Below are positions 26,281 through 36,073 of a stretch of DNA of 64,000 nucleotides, one piece after another. Location of the stretch: the NCBI RefSeq assembly GCF_003858395.1, contig NZ_QWEV01000005.1, positions 310,001-374,000 of the forward strand, written 5' to 3'. Each line of letters begins with the position of its first letter. Position 1 is the first letter of the stretch. This DNA is from Acidipila sp. EB88. GTDB taxonomy: Bacteria; Acidobacteriota; Terriglobia; Terriglobales; Acidobacteriaceae. Made by a program: the position numbers and the translations under genes. The notes beneath the pieces were generated by a model, which made no database searches, had not been told where the DNA came from, and was given only the letters and a program-made list of their open reading frames with translations.

Positions 26281-27662
26281 CGATCCTTTCGGACACATGC
26301 GGCTTGTGGGTGCTCTCGCGGGGTTGGGTACTTCCCTGCAGCCTCGGCAGCATTCGCCGGCAGCTTGCGGGTGCTGTGTGCTGGTTCTTCCCTGTGCATT
26401 TTCATGCTCGGCAGTTCCGCGTCGAGGCTACGTCGAGACGGCATCCGGGAGCGGACGGAAAGCGTCGCTTCTTCATCCCACTCGAGCGGAGCAAACGGAG
26501 GCGGCAGAGGAGTGAGTGCACGCGCATCGCTCGCGGCTGGGCCGCGGCGCTGCCCCGCCACGGCTTCGTCATACAGCGATTCCAGCAGAGCAGTCTGCCG
26601 ATCAAGGTGAAAGTGCTGCTGAATGCGCGCGTAGCCCGCCTCACGCAAACTCTGCACCAGAGAATCGTTCGAGCAGAGTTCGACCAGGTGCTGCGCAAGC
26701 GTCGCTGCATCGCCTTCTCGCGCGAGCAGGCCATGCACCCTGTGCTCGATCAACTCCGGGATACCGGAGTGCCAGGTGGACGCCACTGGCAGACCCATGC
26801 CAAGCGCTTCGCAAAGCACGATTGGTAGCCCCTCCGCATCGCCGCTCGCCGCGGTGATGGAAGGCGCGGCAAGGCAGCGGGCCTGTTGCATCTCTAAGCG
26901 CACCTCGGCAGCGGACCGCATGCCGAGAAACTCGGCGCAGAGCCCAAGGGCGCTCGCCTTGCTCTCGAGCGACCTGCGTTCGGGGCCGTCACCGGCTACG
27001 CGGAGCTTTGCATGCGGCAGTTGCCGCTGCACCTGCAGCATGGCGTCGAGCAGAATGGCACAGCCTTTCTTGTGGACTAGGCGCCCGACAAAAAGAACAG
27101 TGTCGCCAGGAGCCAGAGTTCGCAGGCAAGGCTCGGGCCGCACGCCGATTGGCAGCACCTGCAACTTATCGGCAGGAAAGCCTTGCTGAAGCGCGCGCGC
27201 GCGCACCGCATGCGAGACACATACAAAACACTCCGCCATACGCCAGAGGTTTTCGCGGCGCGCCAGGTAGCGGCGTCCGCGCCGGGTCTCTCTGTGCGTT
27301 TTGTCCGAACACATCACGTCATAGCCATGCAGTGTCACGACCAAAGGAATACCGAGTGCCTGCGCCAGGGGAACGGCCTCTGCTCCATCGAGTGCGAAGT
27401 GCGCGTGTATGAGGGCTGGAGCGTGCGCACGTACCTGGGCGATCAGTCCGCGAGAGCGCCCGAAGTACTGAAACAGCAGCCGCTCCCCGGCAGAGCGTGC
27501 AAGGCTGGGGGACGCGGCTGAAGGCAGAGCGAGAGTTGGCACGCTGCGACGCAGCCCGGCAAACACAGGCGCATACCGGCGCAGCGCATGTGCCTGCGCG
27601 GCAATAAAGGTCTCCGAAGGCGGCAGGAGATCGCTGCGATACACCAGCACGCGTCGCATCAT
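26277..27662 (-). CDS. Glycosyltransferase family 4
   Basis: 461 residues of GT-B fold. The N-terminal half has the acceptor domain and the LHGYDVMCSDKTHRETRRGRRYLARR region, and the C-terminal half has VLFVGRLVHKKGC (nucleotide-sugar domain start) and the EGLPIVLCEALGMGLPV E-x7-E motif. It would add a sugar to the growing lipid-linked repeat unit on the cytosolic face. The start ATG at 27662 overlaps the acyltransferase stop (ATGA). The ~70 residues after about 385 are polar and Pro/Arg-rich, beyond the usual GT4 end. Donor and acceptor are not predictable. Confidence 0.92.
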   Translation of the reverse strand: MMRRVLVYRSDLLPPSETFIAAQAHALRRYAPVFAGLRRSVPTLALPSAASPSLARSAGERLLFQYFGRSRGLIAQVRAHAPALIHAHFALDGAEAVPLAQALGIPLVVTLHGYDVMCSDKTHRETRRGRRYLARRENLWRMAECFVCVSHAVRARALQQGFPADKLQVLPIGVRPEPCLRTLAPGDTVLFVGRLVHKKGCAILLDAMLQVQRQLPHAKLRVAGDGPERRSLESKASALGLCAEFLGMRSAAEVRLEMQQARCLAAPSITAASGDAEGLPIVLCEALGMGLPVASTWHSGIPELIEHRVHGLLAREGDAATLAQHLVELCSNDSLVQSLREAGYARIQQHFHLDRQTALLESLYDEAVAGQRRGPAASDARALTPLPPPFAPLEWDEEATLSVRSRMPSRRSLDAELPSMKMHREEPAHSTRKLPANAAEAAGKYPTPREHPQAACVRKDR

Positions 27663-28894
27663 TGCGCCTCCCGGGTGCGAACCACCGCCCACCGCGACTT
27701 GAGCCGCAGGAAACGCAGCTCCCACAGGTGATAGCTCAGCCACGCCATCAGCACCGTGAGGACCAGGGCAAGCAGCTTCTCTGCTGACACCATCGCCCGG
27801 CTCGTTGGCAGATGCGCGGCGCGACTGAGCGCATTGGCGATAAAGAAACCGGTTTCATGGAAGACGTACAGCCCGAAAGAGAGTTGGCCGAGGCGCACCA
27901 GCATGCGCGGACACCGGCTTTGCTCCAGACCGTAGAAGGCGAAGAAGAGCGCTGCGGCCCCGGCACCGGCCAGCATGTAGCCACACACCAGCCCGGCGCC
28001 TGATGGCACCGTCTCGGCGCTCTTGAGGTGGCACCGGCCGGCTGCGACAAGCATGCAGGCAGCACCCGCAAAGCCCAGCCCCGCTCGTGTTACACGCTTG
28101 CAGCCAGGTACGCGTCCGTTCAACAGGAGCGCGGCAGCAGCGCCTAAAGCAAAGTATTGAAACTGCACGCCGGTGTTGACCCATGCCGTCAGGTAAAGGC
28201 TGGCCGGGGGCGCATGCTCCGCCAAGAACAGCAGCAGGCCTCCGGACAAAACAACAACCCCGCAACACAGCAGCAGTGACTGCCCCCGTTCGAGCGACCG
28301 GTGGAGAGCAGGCCAGAACAGATACCACTGCTCCTCGACCGAGATGCTCCACAGCGCGCGCATGGGTGTCGAGATCCACGGATGCACCACGAGGTACCAG
28401 TTCCCCACCATCAGGCAGGACGCGAGGAGCCGACCATGCTCGATGCGAAAACCATGAAAGAACAGCCCCAGCACTGCGTACACCGCCAGGACGCCGTAAT
28501 ACAGCGGCCAGATCCGCAGTGCGCGCCGCACATAGAAGCTGCGCAGTTGCAGCGTCCCGCGCAGGCAGCGCTCGCGCCGGAAGAGTTCGGTGATCAGGAA
28601 GGCCGACAGAAAAAAGAAAACAGGTACGCCGCAACTACCCGCGCCCTCGAGCGTCTCCAGCACTGCACGGGGAAAGAGTGTTGAAAAAGCCAGCAGAGCG
28701 TGTGAGCTCCACACCATGAGAAAGGCAAGAAGCCGCAAAAGATCCAACTCCGGGCGGTAGAACTGTTGTGGTCGTTGTCGCTTCGATCCAGCCGGTGTTG
28801 GCTCGTCGAGCCGCGTGTGCTTGGCACCGGCCATCGGCAACCCTGAAGAGCCACAAGCGCTGCGGCGAGTCGGTGCTGCGGCGATCAGAGCCAT
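27659..28894 (-). CDS. Membrane acyltransferase, family 3 (OafA/YrhL type)
   Basis: 411 residues with about ten transmembrane segments. The family's N-terminal catalytic His appears in WSSHALLAF (about residue 64), the RRALRIWPLYY motif lies near 128, and WSISVEEQWYLFWP near 180. It would O-acetylate (or otherwise acylate) the polysaccharide. The first ~40 residues are polar; ATG 28894 overlaps the O-antigen ligase stop by 10 bp, and ATG 28834 is an alternative start. Part of the exopolysaccharide operon. Confidence 0.9.
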   Translation of the reverse strand: MALIAAAPTRRSACGSSGLPMAGAKHTRLDEPTPAGSKRQRPQQFYRPELDLLRLLAFLMVWSSHALLAFSTLFPRAVLETLEGAGSCGVPVFFFLSAFLITELFRRERCLRGTLQLRSFYVRRALRIWPLYYGVLAVYAVLGLFFHGFRIEHGRLLASCLMVGNWYLVVHPWISTPMRALWSISVEEQWYLFWPALHRSLERGQSLLLCCGVVVLSGGLLLFLAEHAPPASLYLTAWVNTGVQFQYFALGAAAALLLNGRVPGCKRVTRAGLGFAGAACMLVAAGRCHLKSAETVPSGAGLVCGYMLAGAGAAALFFAFYGLEQSRCPRMLVRLGQLSFGLYVFHETGFFIANALSRAAHLPTSRAMVSAEKLLALVLTVLMAWLSYHLWELRFLRLKSRWAVVRTREAQ

Positions 28895-30360
28895 GGGCTG
28901 CCGCCATGGTGCATACCCCTAGGCTGCGCAATCTTCGCATGAAGGCCCGAAAGCTCAGGCGTGTCCGCAGCAGAGCGGCGCTGGAGCCATGGGACCATCC
29001 GGTTACCTGCTGGCAGCCACATACTTGGCGACGGCATCGATTCGCAGGATGCAAGCGCGGGCGCGATCCAGCCAGTTGAGGTCGGTGATGGTCGCACGCT
29101 CGCAAGAACAGCGCGAACGTGCCGGCGAGCCGAGGCCTGAACCTCCAGCTGGACCAGCACTGCGCAGTACAGAACCCAGAACAAACCGTTAAAAGTGAGC
29201 AGGGTGTTTTCATCAATGTCGTAGAGCGCGACAAGCAACAGGATGGAGAAAGGCCATGCCGCTTCTTCGAATTGCCCTGCGCGCACCTCGGGCCACAGAA
29301 GAACCAAAGCTCGCGTAAACCCCGCAAGGAACAGCAGCAGGCCTGCACCGCCGAGTTCCAGCCAGATCTCAAGAAACCCATTGTGCGCGTGAAACAGCAC
29401 GAACTTGAGCGCCACGACGACGTCCCACGAAGCGCCTTGCGCACCGTGCCAGAATGCCGAAAACCCGTACCCTAGCAAGGGCCGATGCCGGATCGCGAGC
29501 CACACCTCGTGCCAGATCGCAGTGCGCCCGGTGAGCGTCGGATCCCTGCCGATCAACTCGGCAATCACTGGGAACTCGGCAACGCCGAAACCGCACAGGC
29601 AGCTACCGACGATGATCGAGACCGCGAAGAATGCCGTGCGGGTGCTGCGCTCAAGAGCACACCCTGCCCGAAACATGCCCAGTGCGGCCAGCAGCACACC
29701 ACCCAGCAGCCATGCCCCACGCGATCCGCTGAAGCCAAGCTCTGCCACGAACAAGAGCAGCATGATGCCGCGCGTTGTGGAGAAGCCACGCTGCGTGCAC
29801 ATGGCGGCGATGGCAAAAACCATTGCCCGGCCACACGCATTTTTCTGCGTGAAGGCTCCCTGCCAGTCGCCACCGTGGCCGGTGGAAGCATCGAGGCCGA
29901 TGGCAGGAAAAGTCAGGGCAAGCACCGCGGACCAGAACGCCAGCACGAGGAAAGTGCAGCGCACCAGCACGAGCAAACGCTGCTGAGGAAAGCGAAGCGT
30001 CAGGCAGGCAGCGAATGCGGATGCCATGCCAAATGGGATCGCGCGCCGTGCTGTCAGTCCAGGGTCGCTGGACCACGCGATCGATGCAAGCGCCCAGCCC
30101 GTTAGGGTAAGTGGGGCCAACAGCAACATAGCGCTCTGTCGCATAAGCTGACGGTGTTGCACCAGGAACACTGCGATGATCAAGTTCACGACCAGCTGTG
30201 CGCCCACGCCGATCAGAGTCTGCAGAGCAGTCGCCGCGGCCCCCGTCATTTCATTCGCCTGGTTGGGCGCGATGCCAGGAATTGAGCCCGCGACGCCGAA
30301 AAATATCAGCACGGCGACAACCGAGAGATCCTCCAAACGCACTGTCTTAAGCCTGTGCAT
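28885..30360 (-). CDS. O-antigen ligase/polymerase family membrane protein (Wzy/WaaL type)
   Basis: 491 residues with roughly ten to twelve hydrophobic segments. A large periplasmic loop follows the sixth or seventh helix and holds RDPTLTGRTAIWHEVW and LGYGFSAFWHG, the Wzy_C core (about residues 265-330) with the conserved Arg and His. In this context it most likely polymerises repeat units, although ligase activity cannot be excluded. The C-terminal ~70 residues are polar, low in hydrophobicity, and look like an extension. It starts two bases after the Wza-like stop. Confidence 0.88.
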   Translation of the reverse strand: MHRLKTVRLEDLSVVAVLIFFGVAGSIPGIAPNQANEMTGAAATALQTLIGVGAQLVVNLIIAVFLVQHRQLMRQSAMLLLAPLTLTGWALASIAWSSDPGLTARRAIPFGMASAFAACLTLRFPQQRLLVLVRCTFLVLAFWSAVLALTFPAIGLDASTGHGGDWQGAFTQKNACGRAMVFAIAAMCTQRGFSTTRGIMLLLFVAELGFSGSRGAWLLGGVLLAALGMFRAGCALERSTRTAFFAVSIIVGSCLCGFGVAEFPVIAELIGRDPTLTGRTAIWHEVWLAIRHRPLLGYGFSAFWHGAQGASWDVVVALKFVLFHAHNGFLEIWLELGGAGLLLFLAGFTRALVLLWPEVRAGQFEEAAWPFSILLLVALYDIDENTLLTFNGLFWVLYCAVLVQLEVQASARRHVRAVLASVRPSPTSTGWIAPALASCESMPSPSMWLPAGNRMVPWLQRRSAADTPELSGLHAKIAQPRGMHHGGSPWL

Positions 30361-30362
30361 CG

Positions 30363-31280
30363 CTAATAGGCCGCGTAGATGATGGCTGACGATGCTGACG
30401 CCGCGACCGAAGCAGAGCCCAGGGCCAGGTTCTTGCTGAAGGAGAATGGTATGTACACGATGTCGTTGTTTTCCAAGGCAGGATCAGGAAGCTTTCCGCG
30501 CTCGACATCCTTCAGGTGCAGCGGCACTTCAAGCGTTTCTCCGTGTACGCGGCGGATCAGGTGAGCGCCGCCCTCGGAAGCAGTCTTGGAAGCACCGGCA
30601 GCCAGCGAGAGAGCTTGCAGCAATGATAGGTGCGCATCATCTTCCATCAGGTACCCCCCTGGACGGCCCACATCGCCCAGCACATACACGATGCCGGCCC
30701 GGGGAACCAGCACCGCATCACCAGGCGCCACCAGCGCGTCGACCATCGGAGGGGCGGAAATCAATGTATTCGGAATGAAAACGGTATCGATGCTGCCGGA
30801 TACCCGGCGGATGGTGACGTGCCGGTCAGCAGTTTTCAGCAGCCCACCTGCTTCCGCGAGAACATCAAGCAGTGGGCGGCGACCGTTCAATGTCACCGGA
30901 CCGGGCTTTGCCACATCACCCAGAACTTCTACTTCCCGCGCAGCAGACTCTTCCACAAGCACGGTGACCTGCGGCGCGTTGAGGAAGCCCTGTGCCTCGA
31001 AACGCTTGGCTATGGTCGCTGCGGCATCCGCGGCAGAGAGACCAGCAACAGTCACGGTGCCGATCAGCGGAAGCGTGAGGGTGCCTGCATCTTTCACGCG
31101 TATCTTGCTGTCGAGCGCATCCTCACGGAAGACATGCACGGACACAAGGTCACCCGCACCCAGCACCACGCTCTCGGGCGGCAAAGAAGGCTGCTGTGCG
31201 AACCCGGCGCTGCGGGTAGTCAGCAGGAGCAGCCCGCATATCAGTACGCGGTAAACCGACTTAGGAGACCTGCGCAGCAT
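30363..31280 (-). CDS. Polysaccharide export protein (Wza-like, SLBB domains)
   Basis: 305 residues. The N terminus is a signal peptide (VLICGLLLLTTRSAGFA) without a lipobox Cys at the cleavage site, so it is probably not a lipoprotein, unlike E. coli Wza. The Poly_export domain (about 35-115) starts ESVVLGAGDLVSVHVFRED, and two SLBB domains follow (about 120-190 and 205-275, the second with YVLGDVGRPGGY). A final hydrophobic stretch (SASVAASASSAIIYAAY) ends the protein. It would form the export channel with the Wzc-like partner. The ATG at 31280 has GGAGG five bases upstream and overlaps the Wzc-like gene by 20 bp. Confidence 0.93.
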   Translation of the reverse strand: MLRRSPKSVYRVLICGLLLLTTRSAGFAQQPSLPPESVVLGAGDLVSVHVFREDALDSKIRVKDAGTLTLPLIGTVTVAGLSAADAAATIAKRFEAQGFLNAPQVTVLVEESAAREVEVLGDVAKPGPVTLNGRRPLLDVLAEAGGLLKTADRHVTIRRVSGSIDTVFIPNTLISAPPMVDALVAPGDAVLVPRAGIVYVLGDVGRPGGYLMEDDAHLSLLQALSLAAGASKTASEGGAHLIRRVHGETLEVPLHLKDVERGKLPDPALENNDIVYIPFSFSKNLALGSASVAASASSAIIYAAY

Positions 31281-33573
31281 AGCCACCTCCCGGGTAGCCG
31301 AAATGAGCGTGAAATGCCTGCGAATCAAGAGCGACATCATTCAGAACAACGCCGATCGCTCCACGCGTCGATCCATGGCACTGCAAAGCTTCCAAGGAGC
31401 GCGCCAGAGCCTGGTGAGTCGTGTGTTTATGCCGGACTACCAGGAGCACTGAGTCGCTCTGTTTCGCCAGCAACAGTGCATCACTGCTGGGCAGCACGGC
31501 CGGAGCATCCAGTACCACCAGGTCATAACTCCAGCGCCATTCCTTCAACAACTCCGCGAGCCGCGGAGAGCTGAGCAGGTCGAGCGGAGCCGATGCAATT
31601 TCACTCCCCGCCAGGACGTCCAGGCTGGGAGCATGCGTGAACTGTGCTGTTGCCGGAACCCGGCGCGGTCCCGAGAGCGCCATCGCCAGACCATGCACCT
31701 GTTCGGCCTGCGCCAGAACATGTAAAGCCGGATTGCGCAGGTTCGCATCCACCAGGAGCACGCGCGACCCTCCCTGGGAGAAAAGCTTGGCAAGATCGAG
31801 CGCGATGGTTGTTTTGCCTTCCTTGGGCAGGGCGCTGGTCACAAGCACAATCCGCGACGTTGAGCCTGCATCCACGATCTGCAGAGCGGTCCGTAGAGAT
31901 CCGATCCCTTCCCTGAAGCCAGGGGATTGGAGGTCGTGGATCACAGAGGGCGGCAAGAGGGGCGCGTAACCGGCGTCAGAGATGGAGAGGTATTTGCCTA
32001 GCTGGGCGAGCAGGCGTCCCATAGAACGACGCTCGGATCCTGTTGGTCCGGCAACCGGAACGATTCCAAGAAGTGGCGCACCGATCACGCGCTCGACCTG
32101 CGCAAGTGAGTAGATCGTGTCATCCGTGAGCTCGCGGTAGGCGGCAATGCCCGCACCCAGAAACAAGCCAGCGATGGCGCCGGATGCCAGCCAGAGCGGG
32201 ATGTTAGGTGACGTAGGGTGGCGAGTGTCGGGCACCTGGGCCGCGCTGACCACGGACAGGTTATTAGCATGCAGGCCTTGCAGCAGGCTGGCCTGCTTCA
32301 GCTTTGATAACAAGCTTTCATAGAGTTCCCGGCTGTTGTCTGCCTCCTGCTTAGCCAACTGGTACGCGATCACAGAATCGTTCTGGCGAGTGGCCAGCTT
32401 CTTCTGCGCTTCAAAAGCTGAGCGCGCTCCCTGCTCCTGCTTTGCAGCCACCAGCCAGTCCGTATGCGCACGCTCGCCGAGGCGCTTCGTCTCGTTGGAG
32501 ATGGAGCTTTCGATATCACTCAATTGCGCCTGCTCTTCGGCAATCTTTGGGTAGGCCGGTCCATAACGCACACGATCCTGCGAGAGTTCCGCGAGCGCCT
32601 GCGCCTCCTGCTGCCGCATTCCCTGGAGCAGCGTGAGGGAGGTGTTGATGGAAGCGACCGTACCTGTGCTCGAGTTTCCGCTGAGGCTGGAAATCAATTC
32701 AGGGCTGCCGTTTGCCGCGACCTGATCGATGCTTTCCTTAAGAAGGCGGTTGTTTTCTGCAGCGGTCAGAGCCTGGTTCAGGCTGTCGAGTCGCTCGAGA
32801 ACAACGTTGCGGGAAGCGTCGTCCCCATAAACGCCGGTGCCTCTCTGCAACTGCGCTGCTCGCGACGTGGCTTGCTCCGCCCGTACCCGCAGGTCTTCAA
32901 GTTGGGCTTCAAGCCAATGCGAGCTGCGCAGCGTCGCATTGAACTGCTGCTCGAACGTGAGGTCGCCTAGGCTCTGCGCGATGGTGTTCGCCACAAGGGC
33001 CGCCCGTGCCGGGTCCGGGTCACTGTAGGAAATATCCAGAAGACGGGTTCCCGTAACGGGTTGCACTTTCAAGTGCGCTTTGAAGATCTTTTCCGCGACG
33101 GCCCTGCGGTTGGGTGCCTGCTCAAGGGGCGTGGAGAGTGGTTCAAGCGGCGAGCCGAGGTGAAGCCACTGCGGCACCAGGCCTCCGCCGCGCGCGACAG
33201 GCGCAAAGTAGTCCGGTGTGGGTTCAAGATGCGCCGCCTTGATGACAGCAACCGCAAGTGCCGGCGAACGCAGGATGGAAGCCTCGGTTTGCAGCGTCAG
33301 GTTGAAGTCGAGCGAGTCCCCTGAAGCAGGCACCTCGGGGATGCCGGTCACTGTGCTTTGCAGCCCGAAGGCTCCACTCTCGACCTTCTGCACCTGGATC
33401 TCGGTTGTGGCCCGATAGCGCGGAGTCGACAAAAAACAGAGCAGACCGGATGCAAGGGTGAGGAGCGCGAACGGCCAGACGAGCAGAGCACGCCTGCGAT
33501 GCAGGGCCGCGGCCAGCAAGGCCAGCGTCAGCGGTTCAGCCGCTGTCGACGGCTGCATGCTTTGACTGTTCAT
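31261..33573 (-). CDS. Wzc/GumC-like polysaccharide co-polymerase with C-terminal BY-kinase
   Basis: 770 residues. A Wzz domain with the first transmembrane helix (about 30-50), a long periplasmic coiled coil (about 150-420) and a second helix after NIPLWLASGAIAGLFLGAG. The cytosolic kinase follows with Walker A TSALPKEGKTT (about 580), Walker A' LLVDANLRNP (about 605) and Walker B DLVVLDAPA (about 686). It should set chain length and, through autophosphorylation, control export. The C terminus has only two Tyr (GYPGGGY) instead of the usual cluster. ATG 33573 is chosen over an upstream start at 33603. First gene of the operon. Confidence 0.92.
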   Translation of the reverse strand: MNSQSMQPSTAAEPLTLALLAAALHRRRALLVWPFALLTLASGLLCFLSTPRYRATTEIQVQKVESGAFGLQSTVTGIPEVPASGDSLDFNLTLQTEASILRSPALAVAVIKAAHLEPTPDYFAPVARGGGLVPQWLHLGSPLEPLSTPLEQAPNRRAVAEKIFKAHLKVQPVTGTRLLDISYSDPDPARAALVANTIAQSLGDLTFEQQFNATLRSSHWLEAQLEDLRVRAEQATSRAAQLQRGTGVYGDDASRNVVLERLDSLNQALTAAENNRLLKESIDQVAANGSPELISSLSGNSSTGTVASINTSLTLLQGMRQQEAQALAELSQDRVRYGPAYPKIAEEQAQLSDIESSISNETKRLGERAHTDWLVAAKQEQGARSAFEAQKKLATRQNDSVIAYQLAKQEADNSRELYESLLSKLKQASLLQGLHANNLSVVSAAQVPDTRHPTSPNIPLWLASGAIAGLFLGAGIAAYRELTDDTIYSLAQVERVIGAPLLGIVPVAGPTGSERRSMGRLLAQLGKYLSISDAGYAPLLPPSVIHDLQSPGFREGIGSLRTALQIVDAGSTSRIVLVTSALPKEGKTTIALDLAKLFSQGGSRVLLVDANLRNPALHVLAQAEQVHGLAMALSGPRRVPATAQFTHAPSLDVLAGSEIASAPLDLLSSPRLAELLKEWRWSYDLVVLDAPAVLPSSDALLLAKQSDSVLLVVRHKHTTHQALARSLEALQCHGSTRGAIGVVLNDVALDSQAFHAHFGYPGGGYAAQVS

Positions 33574-34094
33574 CGGGCAAAGTCCAGGGCAACAGCGCCT
33601 CACCCGGCGCGGCTGCTACGCAATCTTGAAAGGTGTTGTTGTGGCAGACACTAACACCGCATCCTCGCCGCGGGCAGATTACGTCGGTTATGGAAGGAAC
33701 AAGATCGGCTGCACATTTATGCCTGGAGGCGAGTAGATAAGAAGAAAGACACGGATGAAAAGGTTCTCAACGCGGCCCATCGGTCGGTTCAAAGTCTGTT
33801 TCGTTCGCGCGAAAGGCTTGGGCACGAGCACTTGACGCCTCTGCTTCTGCCTGTTGGGACTTTGGTTGTGTGGAAGTGTGGTCTGGGAGTTTGGCCATAA
33901 ATTGATGAGACGCGGGCGATGGTGCCATCCAAGCATGCAGTCACAAGGAACGCGGCACAGCAGCACCAAGGAATGCAGCTACAAGGCGTCGGCGAAGCAC
34001 GAGGCAAGTGGTCAGCGGTGTGGGATTCCGAACAAGCGTGACGCACAAAGCTCCTGCGGAGTTTGACCGCACACCGCGTCAGAGAGGAGGGGGG
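33574..34094. other. Divergent intergenic region of the exopolysaccharide locus
   Basis: 521 bp between the start of the minus-strand Wzc-like gene and the plus-strand GT2. It is visibly more A/T-rich than the flanking genes, as expected for a region with two outward promoters. I found no frame that looks like a gene, no strong inverted repeat and no sigma-70 box pair good enough to name. Regulatory inputs of both operons most likely lie here. Confidence 0.55.
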
Positions 34095-35099
34095 ATGGCA
34101 CAGGATGATCCGGCACGATCGATGTTGACGGTGGGGCTGCCCGTGCACAATGCGATGCCTTACCTCCCGGAGTCGCTGGAAAGCCTGCTGCAGCAAAGCA
34201 CGGATGACTTCCAAATACTGGCAGTGGTTGATGGCTCCACGGACGGCAGCCTCGAGTATCTCCATTCCATTCGCGATGCGCGCCTGCGGGTGCTGGAGCA
34301 GCAGCATTGCGGGCTGACTTTTACGCTGAACCGCATGCTGCGGGCCTGCCAGACGCCGTGGCTGGTGCGGCAGGATGCCGACGATCTCGCCACGCCGGAT
34401 CGGCTGGCACGGATCCTGGAGGCCATCAAGGAGCATCCGGATGCGGGCATGTTCTACTCCAACGCGGCTTACTATCCGCGGCGGCGCAGTGTAGGCCTGT
34501 ATCGCTGCACACGCGGCACGCCGGACCAGATCCGCTCGGTGGCGCGCTCCGGATACCTTCCTGCCATCTGCCATCCCAGCGCGACACTGAACGTGGCCAA
34601 AACGCTTGCCGTGGGCGCATACCGCCCTGGCATCCAGTGCGAGGACGCGGACCTGTGGTGGCGCATGGCGCTTGCCTACGACATCCATTTCATCCCCGAC
34701 GTGCTGCTGCTGTACCGGCAGAACGCGAACAGCCTCACCACGCGCAACCTGCACGAGCAGGCGCTGCATGGCCTTTACGTGCAGTACCTGCTGCTGTCGC
34801 AACTGCAAAGCAGGGTTCCCGAAACACTGGGCCAGGTGCAGGATGAACTGCTCGCCCTGCTCCAGAAGACGCCGCTAGTAGCCAAGGAAAAGCTGCGCCT
34901 GTTCAACATGCACCTGGGCGAAGGCAAGCCGGTGGCGGCCCTGCGCGCTTTGCTCTCCTCCTTCGTCGCTTCTCCCCGGTATGTGCTTGGCCGCGTTCGC
35001 GACGAGATGCTGCCCTCAGGCTCCATTGCCAATGGAGTGGAACCGCAACTGTTTCAGCAAAGGAAAGACACGCTGTGGCCTCAACACTCTTCCGTCTGA
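34095..35099 (+). CDS. Glycosyltransferase family 2
   Basis: 334 residues, GT-A fold at the N terminus: LTVGLPVHNAMPYLPESLESLL, ILAVVDGSTDGSLEYL and VRQDADDLATPDRL with the DAD metal-binding triplet (about residue 95). The C-terminal ~100 residues are helical, as in enzymes that add sugars to polysaccharide repeat units. The ATG at 34095 follows a GAGGAGGGGG ribosome-binding tract. The gene overlaps the WecB-type gene by 25 bp and reads away from the main exopolysaccharide operon, so the two form a divergent arm of the same locus. Confidence 0.92.
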   Translation: MAQDDPARSMLTVGLPVHNAMPYLPESLESLLQQSTDDFQILAVVDGSTDGSLEYLHSIRDARLRVLEQQHCGLTFTLNRMLRACQTPWLVRQDADDLATPDRLARILEAIKEHPDAGMFYSNAAYYPRRRSVGLYRCTRGTPDQIRSVARSGYLPAICHPSATLNVAKTLAVGAYRPGIQCEDADLWWRMALAYDIHFIPDVLLLYRQNANSLTTRNLHEQALHGLYVQYLLLSQLQSRVPETLGQVQDELLALLQKTPLVAKEKLRLFNMHLGEGKPVAALRALLSSFVASPRYVLGRVRDEMLPSGSIANGVEPQLFQQRKDTLWPQHSSV

Positions 35100-36073
35100 G
35101 AAGCGCCGCGGCTGCGCGGCTGCACGATGGCACCTCCATGGTCCATCCGTCCGAACAGCGCGTCTACTTTGGCGCTGCGCCGGTGGACGTGGTCGACATG
35201 GAATCTGCCGCCAGCTGGCTGCTGCTTGAGCTGCAGCAGAGGCAGACGGAACCGCCGCAGGAACCGCTGCAGATCATGGGGCCGAATGCTTTCCTGGTGT
35301 CGCTGGCATCGCGCAACCGCAACTTCGCCGAGGCACTGAACCGCGCCACGCTGTGCCTGCCAGACGGCATTTCGGTGGTGTGGGCTGCCAGACTGCTCGG
35401 CGTCCACATGCCGGAGCGGGTGCCGGGTGGCGAGTTCATGGAGCGGATGTGCCAGCTTTGCGCGGAGCACGGCCTCTCGATCTACCTGCTGGGCGGCATG
35501 CCCGGGGCAGCTTTCGGAGCAGCCCAAGCATTGCAGCAGCGCTATCCAGGGCTGCTGATCGCCGGCACCGATTGTCCGCCGCTTGGCTTTGAACAGGACG
35601 AGCAGCTGAACGACGCGGTGCTGGCGCGCATCACGGCGGCCAAGCCTGACCTGCTCTGCGTGGCGCTGGGTGCGCCCAAGCAGGAGATCTGGATGTTGGA
35701 TGAGTGTGGAAGCCTGCCAATCGGCGCCGCACTGTCCGTGGGCGCAGCGTTTGACACGCAGGCAGGGTTGAGGAAGCGGGCGCCACGCTGGACGCACGGT
35801 ATTGGCATGGAATGGCTGTACCGGTTGGCGATGGAGCCACGCCGTTTATGGAAGCGCTACCTGCTTGGCAACCTTGCCTTTCTGTCGATTGTTGCAGAGG
35901 AGTGGGGGCGGCAGCGTCGCGCGCAGGCGGTGGCGAAGCTGCTGCACTCCGGGCCTGGACACCCGCTGGAAGCCGATACGCAGCCGGGAGAAAAAGGTCC
36001 GGACGAGCTGCTGCATGCCTCCGCGGGCTTCACGGCGGAGCATGGATCGCCCTCGGACTCGAAGCACAACTGA
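35075..36073 (+). CDS. WecB/TagA/CpsF-family glycosyltransferase (GT26)
   Basis: 332 residues. Family landmarks: IMGPNAFLVSLASRN, LCLPDGISVVWAARLLG (the conserved Asp-Gly), IYLLGGMPGAA, LLCVALGAPKQEIWM, and SVGAAFDTQAGLRKRAPRW near the C-terminal domain with the WLYRLAMEPRRLWKRYL segment. Such enzymes add a UDP-sugar (ManNAcA or glucuronic acid in known members, e.g. GumM/GumK-type steps) to a lipid-linked oligosaccharide. The GTG at 35075 overlaps the GT2; ATG 35138 (MVHPSEQ) would give a start nearer to relatives. The tail after ~285 is Gly/Pro/Glu-rich. Confidence 0.9.
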   Translation: MASTLFRLRSAAAARLHDGTSMVHPSEQRVYFGAAPVDVVDMESAASWLLLELQQRQTEPPQEPLQIMGPNAFLVSLASRNRNFAEALNRATLCLPDGISVVWAARLLGVHMPERVPGGEFMERMCQLCAEHGLSIYLLGGMPGAAFGAAQALQQRYPGLLIAGTDCPPLGFEQDEQLNDAVLARITAAKPDLLCVALGAPKQEIWMLDECGSLPIGAALSVGAAFDTQAGLRKRAPRWTHGIGMEWLYRLAMEPRRLWKRYLLGNLAFLSIVAEEWGRQRRAQAVAKLLHSGPGHPLEADTQPGEKGPDELLHASAGFTAEHGSPSDSKHN

